Source of the DNA: Candidatus Villigracilis affinis
GTDB taxonomy: Bacteria > Chloroflexota > Anaerolineae > Anaerolineales > Villigracilaceae
DNA: 64,000 bases
Reading direction: 5' to 3'
Assembly: GCA_016718275.1 (NCBI GenBank)
Contig: JADKEA010000026.1
Location: 1-64,000 of the forward strand
The position numbers and the translations under genes are program-made. Shown one piece after another: positions 35,546-43,229 of this stretch. The notes under the pieces are model-generated. The model worked only from the letters and a program-made list of their open reading frames with translations. It was not told where the DNA came from and did not search any database. Numbering within the stretch: position 1 is the stretch's first letter; the number at the start of each line of letters is the position of its first letter.

Positions 35546-36670
35546 ATGAATGAGCGGGTCAGGGAATTGGATGGTGTTCGGGGGATTTCGATCATTGTGG
35601 TCGTGGCGTTTCATCTGCTCAAGCGGGCAGACTATTTCACCAGCAACGAAACTTTGCATTTCATCACGCGCCTCTCTTCCATTGGCTGGGTGGGCGTGGA
35701 TATTTTCTTCGTGCTTTCCGGGTTTCTGATCACATCCATTTTGTTGAGGACGAAGCACGAGAAGAATTATTTCAAGAATTTTTATGTCCGACGATCGCTG
35801 CGCATCTTCCCATTGTATTTTGTTTTTATCGCTGTCATTCTTCTCTTGCTTCCCAAACTTGACCCCGATTTCACGCCCGAAATTCCGCATGCCCTCCCAT
35901 TTCTTTTGCTTTATCAACAAAACTGGCTGATGCTGATCAGCAAAATTCCACTGACCACATATCTTGCGGTCACCTGGTCGCTGGCCATCGAGGAACAGTT
36001 CTACTTGATCTGGCCTGCTGTTGTTTATTTTACAAAAAAGGAAACGTTGATAAAGCTCAGCATTGGCGTGATCCTTTTTTCGATCCTCGCCCGTTTGCTG
36101 GGAATCCTGTTCTGGGATGATATGTCTCAGGTATCCACGTTCTTTTATTACAATACTTTCACGCGTTTCGAGCAATTGGTCTTTGGCGGCCTGCTTGCGG
36201 TTGCGTTTACCGAACCCCTTTGGATTCAGCGATTGAAAAACATTTCCATTCCTTCTTTTTGGGTCGCGTTTACGGCGTTTCTTGCGTTGTGTTTTACAGC
36301 CTATCCCCATATGGTTCCGCTTGATGAAAATATCTGGCTTGTCTTTGGCGGATACACACTGGCAGCGGTCTTTTCAGCGGCGCTGGTCACCATTTTGATG
36401 ACCCATCCCGAAACATCCATGTTTCGCAGGCTGTTTCAGAACAAGCTGCTTATCTTCTTTGGAAAATACAGTTATTCCATTTATCTTCTGCATGTTCCCG
36501 TCATCTTGATCCTTCTGGATATGCTCTGGCGGACCCAACTGCGCGGCTGGGCTATGTATCTGGCCTACATCGTTTTGACCTACGCCATCACAGTCGTCGG
36601 CGCTTTGATCACATGGAATCTGCTTGAAAAACACATGCTTAATTTGAAAAAGTATTTTGAATATCAATAA
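35546..36670 (+). CDS. Acyltransferase-3 family membrane protein (OafA/YrhL-like)
   Basis: Membrane O-acyltransferase, 374 residues, about ten helices. Near the start is RELDGVRGISIIVVVAFHLL, with the catalytic-type His of the family. FFVLSGFLIT and RRSLRIFPLYFVF follow, and SYSIYLLHVPVI near the end; all are standard for these enzymes, which acetylate or acylate surface glycans, peptidoglycan or antibiotics. It lacks the extra SGNH domain of OafA, so it is the short form. No ribosome site stands out before the ATG. Acceptor unknown. Confidence 0.92.
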   Translation: MNERVRELDGVRGISIIVVVAFHLLKRADYFTSNETLHFITRLSSIGWVGVDIFFVLSGFLITSILLRTKHEKNYFKNFYVRRSLRIFPLYFVFIAVILLLLPKLDPDFTPEIPHALPFLLLYQQNWLMLISKIPLTTYLAVTWSLAIEEQFYLIWPAVVYFTKKETLIKLSIGVILFSILARLLGILFWDDMSQVSTFFYYNTFTRFEQLVFGGLLAVAFTEPLWIQRLKNISIPSFWVAFTAFLALCFTAYPHMVPLDENIWLVFGGYTLAAVFSAALVTILMTHPETSMFRRLFQNKLLIFFGKYSYSIYLLHVPVILILLDMLWRTQLRGWAMYLAYIVLTYAITVVGALITWNLLEKHMLNLKKYFEYQ

Positions 36671-36739
36671 GCTTCGCGTGAAGAAATAAAAAATCCACGT
36701 TGGTTGGATAATTCGCGGCAAAAAGATCGAGGGAGTCCA

Positions 36740-37252
36740 ATGAAAATCCTGACCGAAATTCACCGACACGAAAACTTGAACATCCTCGGAAAGGCCGTGT
36801 ACAGAACAGCCATTCGAGGAGTGGCCTTGCGCGGACGGGAACTGTTGATGGTCCACTCGACCGAAGTTGGCGATTACAAATTCCCCGGCGGCGGCATGAA
36901 TGAAGGTGAGGAGCATGAACAAGCCCTGCGCCGTGAGATCCATGAAGAATGCGGCATGTCGCTCCTCCATTTTGGACAGGGCGTCGGCGCCGTCGTCGAA
37001 TATATCCGCCCGCAGGAAAAGGATTATGACGTGTTCAAGATGACCTCGTACTATTATCTGTGCGAAGTGGATAATGTTTTTGGCGAGCAAAAGCTCGATG
37101 CATATGAAAAAGACTTGGGATTCAAACCCGTATGGCTCGACATCGATGAAACAATACGAGCCAACAAATCATTGCTGGCTCGTGAGCAAATCCCTGGATG
37201 GTTGAAAAGGGAAATTTTTGTTCTTGAATATATCAGGCAAAACCTGTTTTGA
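36740..37252 (+). CDS. NUDIX hydrolase
   Basis: 170-residue pyrophosphohydrolase. The NUDIX box is complete: GGGMNEGEEHEQALRREIHE followed by ECGM, matching Gx5Ex7REUxEExGU with its metal-binding Glu residues. Start at 36740 is preferred: GAGGGAG sits 4 bases upstream; the longer frame to 36704 has none. The substrate (nucleotide sugar, dNTP or other) cannot be assigned. It is convergent with the 80-residue gene at 37268. Confidence 0.9.
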   Translation: MKILTEIHRHENLNILGKAVYRTAIRGVALRGRELLMVHSTEVGDYKFPGGGMNEGEEHEQALRREIHEECGMSLLHFGQGVGAVVEYIRPQEKDYDVFKMTSYYYLCEVDNVFGEQKLDAYEKDLGFKPVWLDIDETIRANKSLLAREQIPGWLKREIFVLEYIRQNLF

Positions 37253-37267
37253 AATGGTCTGCGCTTT

Positions 37268-37510
37268 TTATCCCTTGAGTGGCGGAGCATCCTTGTCGTA
37301 CACGAACACCTGAACGTCCATTCCGTCCTTGTTCAGCAGATCCATTGCGGGTTGAAAGGTCGCATCCTTGATCTTTTGCATATCACCTGCGGGCGCGTAT
37401 ACCGAAAGGCGCGCCTCTTCATCAGACATTTTCGCAACCTTTACTTCCGCGCTTCCGCAAGCGGCTTTGATCGTATCCGTCATTTGTTTAATGGCATCAT
37501 CAATGGACAT
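37268..37510 (-). CDS. Small acidic protein of unknown function
   Basis: 80 residues, soluble, not recognised. It begins MSIDDAIKQMTDTIKAACGS and ends FVYDKDAPPLKG; the pattern of two helices and three strands suggests a compact alpha/beta fold. GGGAG 7 bases before the ATG supports a real gene. It lies between the convergent NUDIX gene and, upstream on the same strand, mutS2, but is too far from mutS2's stop (77 bases) to be sure of co-transcription. Confidence 0.7.
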   Translation of the reverse strand: MSIDDAIKQMTDTIKAACGSAEVKVAKMSDEEARLSVYAPAGDMQKIKDATFQPAMDLLNKDGMDVQVFVYDKDAPPLKG

Positions 37511-37586
37511 AAGAAGCTCCCTGTTATAGTTTAAAAAAATTATATACCATCTTTGAGCAGGTTATGCCGCAAGCCTGACCAATTAC

Positions 37587-40040
37587 CTATCCGCTTTTCA
37601 ACTTTGCAACGGTCACGCCTTCGCCGCCTTCCTTGTCGCCGCCTTCTTCGAACGAGTTCACGTACTCATGTCCGCGCAAAGCCTCGCGCACAGCCTGTCT
37701 CAGCTTGCCCGTTCCTTTTCCGTGAATGATGCGCACGAATGGCAGACCCGAAAGGAATGCCTGCTCCAGATATTTTTCCATTTTGTCGAGCGCGTCATCG
37801 GCCATCAACCCACGCAAGTCCACTTCCATGCCGGGGGATTTTGTCGCCGATACAGAAGTCCTTGATCCGCCGTCTGCTTTCTGTTTGATACTTACAGGCG
37901 ACTGTTTACTGGCTGCGGATGACTGCTCACCGCCGCCTCTCACCAACTCAGACAGTCTCGCCCGTATGCGCAGGGTCCCGATCTGGATCTCCGCATCCGA
38001 CTCACCCAAAGCGGTCACAACACCTTCTGCATTCAACGTGCTGACAGTAACCCGCTCGCCCAGCTTCAGCGACTGATTATTACCCGCTGATACCTGTTCA
38101 CTTCTTCGCTCCACCGGCGCTTCCACCTTCTCCTCCATCTGTTCCATTTTCGCTTCAATGGCTTTGATGGCCTGTAAAGGCTGGCTTGCTTTCTTCAATT
38201 GGCCCTTCAACGAGTCGATATTGCGTTTGAGCACCGCCACTTCCAACTCGCCTTCGGCGCGTGCCTTGGCTAAAGTTTCGCGGCGTTCATCTTCTATCTT
38301 TTCAAGTCGCTTTTCAATCTCGCGTGTTTGCGCTTCCAATTTGGCGCGCGCCTTTTCCATCTTTTCGCGTTCGCGTGAAGTGCGATTACGTTCCTTGCGA
38401 ATGTCATCCAGCAATTTATCGGCCCGCAGATCGAGCGGATTGATCTCTGCCCGCGCCGATTCGATGATCGTCTGTGGAAGTCCCAGTTTTTGCGCGATCA
38501 ACAAGGCGTTGGATCTGCCCGGGAGTCCGAGAGTCAGTTTATAGGTGGGGCGAAGCGTTTGAATATCAAATTCCAAAGAGGCATTCACCACACCTTCTGT
38601 CGAATGTGCGAAGGATTTCAATTCAGGATAATGGGTCGCAACGAGAGTCATCGCACCTGATTCGAGCAAGTGTGTCAGAATTGCGCGCGCAATGGCTGCG
38701 CCTTCCTGCGGGTCTGTGCCTGAACCAAGCTCATCGAAGATGACCAGCGAACGGCTATCCATTTTTTTCAAAATGCGGATGATGTTCGTAATGTGTCCGC
38801 TGAATGTGGAAAGCGATTGCTCGATGGATTGTTCATCACCGATATCAGCCCACACCGAATGGAAGCATGGCAACTCCGATCCGCTTTGCGCGGGGACATG
38901 CAATCCGCTTTGCGCCATCACCACCAGCAAGCCGACCGTTTTCAGCGAAACCGTTTTCCCGCCCGTGTTCGGGCCTGTAATCACAATGGCGCGCGTGCCA
39001 GGCGCAGGGTCTACATCCACGGGGACGACGGTGTTCGGGTCTAGCAGTGGGTGACGGGCATCAATAAGTTTCAAGGTTGTAATGCGTTGTCCTGAGCCCG
39101 CCGAAGGGTTTAAGGTGGAAGGTTGCGAATCTTTCAACTTTGAACCTGTCACCTTCAACTCACGCAGCAAGGGTTCGCTCGCATGCAACTCGTCCGCATA
39201 TTTTGCTTTTGCAAAGGCCAGGTCGAGTGCGGCAAGATTCTCCACGCCATATTTCAATTCGGCGGCATGTTCACCGACCTGCGCCGAAACCTCGGCGAGG
39301 ATTCTTCGTTCCTCGTCTCGTTCGGCAAGCTGCAATTCGCGGATCTGATTGTTCGCTTCCACCACGGGCAGCGGCTCGATGAACAGCGTCGCGCCACTGG
39401 AGGATTGGTCGTGAATAATGGATTTGATCTTGCCTTTGAATTCTGCACGCAAGGGAATTACATAACGTCCATCGCGCTGCGTGACGATCGGCTCTTGTAA
39501 CATCGAAACGGTTTTTGAATCGGTTACATACTTTTGCAGGCGGCTCATCAACCTGTCCTGCGCTATACGCAAATTGCGGCGAATCTCACCGAGCTTTGGC
39601 GATGCTGAATCCAAAATCTCGCCGCGGTCTGAGAGAATGCGCGAGATCGAATCCACGAGACCATGTGTTTCGGGCAATCCCATCGCAATTTGTGTCAGGC
39701 GTGGATATTCCTCCGTGCGCTTTTCGAATGCCTTCTTGAGCTCACGGCAGGCGATCAGCGTGGATTTGACATCGAGCAGGGCATGCGGATCGAGTACACC
39801 GCTGCGCGCGGCCAGGTCGGCCTGCGGACGGATGTCGTGTGCAGCGCCGATACCCATGCTATTGACGGAAAGTAATTTGCGCGCTTCGGTCGTCTCTGCG
39901 AGTTGGGCGGTTGCCAACTCAAAAGAAGAGGTCGGTTCGAGTGCGCGTGCCAGATCCATCGAAGCGGAGAAATCGCAGAAACCTGCCAGCCGATCGAGGA
40001 TCTTCGGGTATTCGAGAACGTTGAGAGTCTTGCTGTCCAT
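37587..40040 (-). CDS. mutS2: MutS2 (endonuclease MutS2 / ribosome-collision sensor)
   Basis: 817 residues in the order of MutS2: core and clamp helices (1-300), MutS ATPase with Walker A GPNTGGKTVSLKT near 357 and Walker B LVIFDELGSGTDP, a long coiled-coil (about 515-620, rich in Glu, Lys and Arg), and a C-terminal Smr nuclease domain (VDLRGLMADDALDKMEKYL, HGKGTGKLRQ). It lacks the mismatch-recognition domain of MutS1. Known roles are suppression of recombination and rescue of collided ribosomes. A short Ser/Gly/Pro insert near residue 308 (TLNPSAGSGQ) is encoded by a copy of the local intergenic repeat. The promoter at 40049 lies very close to the ATG. Confidence 0.95.
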   Translation of the reverse strand: MDSKTLNVLEYPKILDRLAGFCDFSASMDLARALEPTSSFELATAQLAETTEARKLLSVNSMGIGAAHDIRPQADLAARSGVLDPHALLDVKSTLIACRELKKAFEKRTEEYPRLTQIAMGLPETHGLVDSISRILSDRGEILDSASPKLGEIRRNLRIAQDRLMSRLQKYVTDSKTVSMLQEPIVTQRDGRYVIPLRAEFKGKIKSIIHDQSSSGATLFIEPLPVVEANNQIRELQLAERDEERRILAEVSAQVGEHAAELKYGVENLAALDLAFAKAKYADELHASEPLLRELKVTGSKLKDSQPSTLNPSAGSGQRITTLKLIDARHPLLDPNTVVPVDVDPAPGTRAIVITGPNTGGKTVSLKTVGLLVVMAQSGLHVPAQSGSELPCFHSVWADIGDEQSIEQSLSTFSGHITNIIRILKKMDSRSLVIFDELGSGTDPQEGAAIARAILTHLLESGAMTLVATHYPELKSFAHSTEGVVNASLEFDIQTLRPTYKLTLGLPGRSNALLIAQKLGLPQTIIESARAEINPLDLRADKLLDDIRKERNRTSREREKMEKARAKLEAQTREIEKRLEKIEDERRETLAKARAEGELEVAVLKRNIDSLKGQLKKASQPLQAIKAIEAKMEQMEEKVEAPVERRSEQVSAGNNQSLKLGERVTVSTLNAEGVVTALGESDAEIQIGTLRIRARLSELVRGGGEQSSAASKQSPVSIKQKADGGSRTSVSATKSPGMEVDLRGLMADDALDKMEKYLEQAFLSGLPFVRIIHGKGTGKLRQAVREALRGHEYVNSFEEGGDKEGGEGVTVAKLKSG
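39087..39108. repeat. Copy of the dispersed repeat inside mutS2
   Basis: The stretch contains GTCCTGAGC and GCCGAAGGG, related to the intergenic repeat cores (CGCTCAGGAC and GAAGGG at 61374-61464). On the coding strand it is read as a short insert NPSAGSGQ between the clamp and ATPase parts of MutS2, in frame. Confidence 0.5.
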
Positions 40041-40048
40041 AATGATGA

Positions 40049-40054
40049 ATTATA
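40049..40054 (-). promoter_or_regulatory. -10 box of mutS2, leaderless-type
   Basis: On the minus strand this reads TATAAT and lies only 8 bases before the mutS2 ATG (40040). There is no Shine-Dalgarno in between, so the transcript should start within a base or two of the ATG. No clear -35 is seen. Confidence 0.55.
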
Positions 40055-40090
40055 CTTCGCTAAGCCCCACAGAGCCTTATGGAGAAAATT

Positions 40091-40864
40091 ATGAGACTGA
40101 AGAATAAAACGGCAATTATCACCGGCGCGACAAGCGGAATTGGAAAAGCCACTGCGCTTCTTTTTGCAGACGAGGGAGCGGATCTGGTCATCACCGGCAG
40201 ACGCTCCGGGTTGGGAAAAACCGTCGAAGCGGAATGCAGGCAACGGGGAGTCCGATGCGTGTTCGTCGAAGCGGATCATACGAAGCAGGAAGATTGTCAA
40301 AGAGTCGTAGATGTCGCCATTAAGGAATTCGGCCGCATTGATATTTTGTTCAACAATGCGGGCATCGTGCCGAAGGGGACGGCCGAGACGACCACCGAGG
40401 AAGTTTGGCAGAGGACGCTGGATATCAACATCACGGCAGTCTGGCGGATGAGTAGGCTGGTCATCCCGCACATGCGTGCGCAGGGCAAAGGCGCAATTGT
40501 CAACAACGGTTCGGATTGGTCGGTGGTGGCAGGGAAGAATGTGGTTGCCTATGTGATGAGCAAGGGTGCCGTGGCGATGATGACGAAAGCGATGGCGCTT
40601 GACCATGCCCGAGAGGGGATTCGCGTGAATGCCGTTTGCCCTGGCGATACCTTTGTAGACCGCTGGCTGGAGACGGGCTATTTCGAGGGCTCCGACCCTG
40701 TAACCCTGAATGAGGCGATCGAGGAATCGAGCGCGTATATTCCGATGGGGCGTTTTGGCAAGCCCACCGAGATTGCCAACGCGGTCCTGTTCCTTGCTTC
40801 GGATGAAGCGTCGTTTGTGACGGGGCATTTGCTTTTGGTGGATGGCGGCAACACAGCACAATAA
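40091..40864 (+). CDS. Short-chain dehydrogenase/reductase (classical SDR)
   Basis: 257 residues. Intact cofactor loop TGATSGIG, NNAG, the Ser in NNGSDWS and the catalytic YVMSK; ends with the usual VTGHLLLVDGG. Unlike the SDR at 30607, it appears fully functional. Start at 40091 chosen because GGAG lies 6 bases upstream; an in-frame ATG at 40079 has none. A 3-oxoacyl-reductase or sugar/alcohol dehydrogenase role is possible; the substrate is not known. It is divergent from mutS2. Confidence 0.92.
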   Translation: MRLKNKTAIITGATSGIGKATALLFADEGADLVITGRRSGLGKTVEAECRQRGVRCVFVEADHTKQEDCQRVVDVAIKEFGRIDILFNNAGIVPKGTAETTTEEVWQRTLDINITAVWRMSRLVIPHMRAQGKGAIVNNGSDWSVVAGKNVVAYVMSKGAVAMMTKAMALDHAREGIRVNAVCPGDTFVDRWLETGYFEGSDPVTLNEAIEESSAYIPMGRFGKPTEIANAVLFLASDEASFVTGHLLLVDGGNTAQ

Positions 40865-40912
40865 TTGTGAATTTTGGCGCGAAAATAGCCCAAATGGGCC
40901 AAAACAAACAGG

Positions 40913-40973
40913 TTGATTTCGGATGTTTTCTCGTTATAATGAAATTGCTTCACCAATTTAGAGGAAAGGAGGT
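40913..40973 (+). promoter_or_regulatory. Promoter and ribosome site of the first Flp-like pilin gene
   Basis: TTGATT (40913-40918) and TATAAT (40935-40940) with a 16-base spacer, then a near-perfect AAAGGAGGT (40965-40973) 9 bases before the ATG at 40983. Strong elements fit an abundant structural protein. Confidence 0.75.
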
Positions 40974-40982
40974 AAAAACCAC

Positions 40983-41138
40983 ATGTTATTCTCACCGAAA
41001 GAGAAGGGCCAAGGTCTGGTTGAATATGCGCTAATTCTTGTTTTAGTAGCCATCGTCGTTATTGCTGCGCTTATGATTCTTGGACCATTGATCGGTAATG
41101 TATTTAGCAAGGTCAACAGCAGCTTGTCCGGTGTATAA
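40983..41138 (+). CDS. Flp-type mini-pilin (type IVb), copy 1
   Basis: 51 residues: short basic leader MLFSPKEKG, then QGLVEYALILVLVAIVVIA. With cleavage after Gly9 the Glu and Tyr fall at +5 and +6, exactly as in Flp prepilins; the rest is one hydrophobic helix and a short tail (NVFSKVNSSLSGV). Flp pilins assemble into tight-adherence pili and are processed by a TadV-type peptidase (family knowledge). No tad or cpa genes are nearby, so assembly genes must be elsewhere. Its own promoter and a strong terminator flank it. It is nearly identical to the gene at 41305. Confidence 0.85.
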   Translation: MLFSPKEKGQGLVEYALILVLVAIVVIAALMILGPLIGNVFSKVNSSLSGV

Positions 41139-41168
41139 ACATACCGGGGAAGAAGCAAAAGTTCGTAT

Positions 41169-41199
41169 TTGGGCGGCCAATTGGCCGCCCAATTTTTTT
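41169..41199 (+). terminator. Strong rho-independent terminator
   Basis: A perfect 24-base palindrome (41169-41192), arms TTGGGCGGCCAA and TTGGCCGCCCAA, followed by T8. It separates the two pilin genes. Confidence 0.93.
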
Positions 41200-41254
41200 T
41201 CATGGGAATGTGTGAGCTAACTGATTTGTTAATTCGTTCAGGTTGTTTTCTTAT

Positions 41255-41299
41255 TATAATAATAGTGCCGTATTTGAATTTTTAGGAAAGGAGGTAAAA
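41255..41299 (+). promoter_or_regulatory. Promoter and ribosome site of the second Flp-like pilin gene
   Basis: TATAAT at 41255-41260 and AAAGGAGGT near 41288-41296, with the same spacing to the ATG as in copy 1. The -35 region is weaker (TTCGTT, 41233-41238). So each copy has its own promoter and they are not one operon. Confidence 0.65.
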
Positions 41300-41304
41300 A
41301 TCAC

Positions 41305-41460
41305 ATGTTATTCTCACCGAAAGAAAAAGGTCAAGGCTTGGTCGAGTATGCGCTGATTCTTGTTTTAGTAGCCATCGTTGTTATTGCTGCGCTTATGATT
41401 CTTGGACCATTGATCGGTAATGTATTTAGCAAGGTCAACAGCAGTTTGTCACGCGTATAG
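41305..41460 (+). CDS. Flp-type mini-pilin (type IVb), copy 2
   Basis: 51 residues, identical to copy 1 except for Arg in place of Gly at position 50 (ending SLSRV). Prepilin Gly9 with Glu+5/Tyr+6 as before. DNA differs mainly at silent positions, so the duplication is not very recent yet the protein is held constant, which suggests selection on both copies. Own promoter, own ribosome site and own terminator (41486-41519). Confidence 0.85.
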   Translation: MLFSPKEKGQGLVEYALILVLVAIVVIAALMILGPLIGNVFSKVNSSLSRV

Positions 41461-41485
41461 TCAATATTTCAAATATTCAGTTTTT

Positions 41486-41525
41486 ACAAGCGGATTGTTG
41501 ATTTCAACAATCCGCTTGTATCTTT
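41486..41525 (+). terminator. Rho-independent terminator
   Basis: Perfect arms ACAAGCGGATTGTTGA (41486-41501) and TCAACAATCCGCTTGT (41504-41519), 2-base loop, followed by a T-rich run. It ends pilin copy 2. Confidence 0.88.
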
Positions 41526-41600
41526 TATATGCATTGATTGTAACGAACGAAGCAATGGCACCGATGCCAGTATAATCATCGAAATTTGAGGAGAAACCAT

Positions 41601-42464
41601 ATGGCTCAGCTTATTGCAGGCGAATATGATGTCACTTTGAACGGTGTACAAATCCATTACACGGTCCGCGGAAAAGGTCCGTTGCTGATCGCACATTCTG
41701 GCGGGCCAGGTGCGGATGCGCGGGATTGGGATGACTTTGCAAAAATAGACGACTTCGTCACAATCATCGCCATTCATCCGCGCGGCTCGGGTCTTTCTGG
41801 ACCTGCGGCCGGGGATGCCTATCTGTTGCCTGATTACGCATCTGACGTGGACGCCTTGCGCAGGCACCTTGGCCTGGAAAAAGCGATGTTAATGGGCTGG
41901 TCACATGGTGGAATGGTCGCGCTGGAGTATGCGATCCGCTATCCCGATTCGTTATCAAAATTGATCCTCTTCGATACATCCGCTTATTTTGGGGAATTCT
42001 TATCCGATGTGGAAGCGTCGGTGCAGGCTTTCAAGAATGAACCATGGTTTGAAGATTCTCTGGATGCGTTGAAGAAGGAATGGGCTGGAGAATACCAAAC
42101 CGATGAAGACATGGGGCGTTTGTGGCAGCGTGAGAAGAAGTTTTATTTTAAAAAATTCGATGCGCGCGCCCAGGCCTACGCCGAGCGGACAAAAGATACA
42201 CTGATCAAAATTGCGCCGCTGCGTGTGTTCAACGAAAAAGAAGCCCCCAGCTTTGACCTGCGTCCGCAATTGGAGAAGATCAATGTCCCGACGCTTATCA
42301 TTGTGGGACGGCACGATTTCATCACAAATGTTGAAATGGCGAAGGAAATGGCGGCGCGAATTCCAAATGCACAGATGGAAGTCTTTGAAGAGTCAGGCCA
42401 TTATGGATTCGTGGAGGAACCAGAGAAGTTTTACAGGGTTGTAAAAGAGTTCGTGGAAAAATAA
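41601..42464 (+). CDS. Alpha/beta hydrolase (proline-iminopeptidase/esterase-like)
   Basis: 287 residues. HSGGPGADARDW gives the oxyanion region, GWSHGGMVALEYA the nucleophile elbow, VGRHDFIT the acid and SGHYGFVEEPEKF the catalytic His, the order of the classical fold. The HGGPG-like loop (HSGGPG) leans to proline iminopeptidase or related amidases. GAGGAGA lies 6-7 bases before the ATG at 41601. It is followed after 17 bases by the HAD gene, likely one transcript. Substrate unknown. Confidence 0.9.
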   Translation: MAQLIAGEYDVTLNGVQIHYTVRGKGPLLIAHSGGPGADARDWDDFAKIDDFVTIIAIHPRGSGLSGPAAGDAYLLPDYASDVDALRRHLGLEKAMLMGWSHGGMVALEYAIRYPDSLSKLILFDTSAYFGEFLSDVEASVQAFKNEPWFEDSLDALKKEWAGEYQTDEDMGRLWQREKKFYFKKFDARAQAYAERTKDTLIKIAPLRVFNEKEAPSFDLRPQLEKINVPTLIIVGRHDFITNVEMAKEMAARIPNAQMEVFEESGHYGFVEEPEKFYRVVKEFVEK

Positions 42465-42481
42465 AACACATTGGAGAAAAT

Positions 42482-43138
42482 ATGATCGTCGTATCTGATT
42501 TGATGGGTACATTGACCACCGGATCGCCGTTTTTGGGGTTGGTGGATTGGGTGAAGCATAACCAGAGCAAGTTCAGCGCCAATTTGTACATGGCGGCAAT
42601 CATGCCGTCTTATTTACTTGCGAAGAACGGGTTGATCGACTGGCAGGCCTGGGGACAAAAATTGATGGTGGACAGCCTGTCTTATATCAAGGATGCCGAC
42701 CCGCAGAAGCTGGCTCAGGTATCTGAGTGGATCGTGGAGCATGATTTTTGGAAGAAGCGCCGCGAGGACGTGGTGGCGCGGTTGATCGCTCATCGCGAAG
42801 GTGGGGCGCAGGTTTATATTGCCAGCAGCGTGGTGGAGCCGTTCATTGAGCCATTTGCAAAGCGGATCGGCGCGCAAGTGAGCGGTACGCCCGTGGAAAT
42901 AAAGAACGGCCGTGTTCAAATGGTGGGCGAGCTGGTTGCGAGCGAAAAGAAACTGGAACAGATCCTGGGCCGCCTCGGTGTGAAGCGCGTGGATTTTGCC
43001 TATGGCGATACCGTGTTGGATATTCCCCTGCTTGAACATGCGGAACATCCTGTGGCGGTTTATCCCGATGCGAAGTTGAAATCTGTTGCAGTGGAACGGG
43101 GCTGGGAGATCATTGGTGATACGCCCAAAATTGGGTGA
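42482..43138 (+). CDS. HAD-superfamily hydrolase with an altered motif I
   Basis: 218 residues, HAD-IB type. Motif I is SDLMGTLTTG: the nucleophile Asp is kept but the second Asp (DxD) is Met, which serves as general acid in phosphatases. Motif II Ser is in YIASSVVEP; motif III Lys in ASEKKLEQ; motif IV YGDTVLDIPLLE has both acids. Without the second Asp, phosphate ester hydrolysis may be slow or the enzyme may act on another phosphoryl or C-halide/phosphonate chemistry; this is inference. Gene order suggests co-transcription with the hydrolase upstream. A bidirectional terminator follows. Confidence 0.87.
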   Translation: MIVVSDLMGTLTTGSPFLGLVDWVKHNQSKFSANLYMAAIMPSYLLAKNGLIDWQAWGQKLMVDSLSYIKDADPQKLAQVSEWIVEHDFWKKRREDVVARLIAHREGGAQVYIASSVVEPFIEPFAKRIGAQVSGTPVEIKNGRVQMVGELVASEKKLEQILGRLGVKRVDFAYGDTVLDIPLLEHAEHPVAVYPDAKLKSVAVERGWEIIGDTPKIG

Positions 43139-43171
43139 ACTAGGTAATAGGTGAGAAGTAAATAGAGAATA

Positions 43172-43215
43172 GAGAAGCCGCGAAGAAAATTTTCTTCGCG
43201 GCTTCTCACTTTTTA
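43172..43215. terminator. Bidirectional terminator
   Basis: 36-base perfect palindrome (43172-43207), arms GAGAAGCCGCGAAGAAAA and complement, then a T-run. It lies between the convergent HAD and ppc genes. Confidence 0.9.
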
Positions 43216-43229
43216 TAACTCGCTTTATC

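Noticed and set aside
35483..36310. 275-residue open frame on the minus strand
   Set aside because: It lies fully inside the acyltransferase gene in the antisense direction, is rich in Lys/Arg/Gln and has no motif; it is a shadow.
40983..41460. Pilin repeat as a CRISPR or tandem repeat
   Set aside because: Only two copies, each encodes the same protein with mostly silent changes; this is gene duplication.
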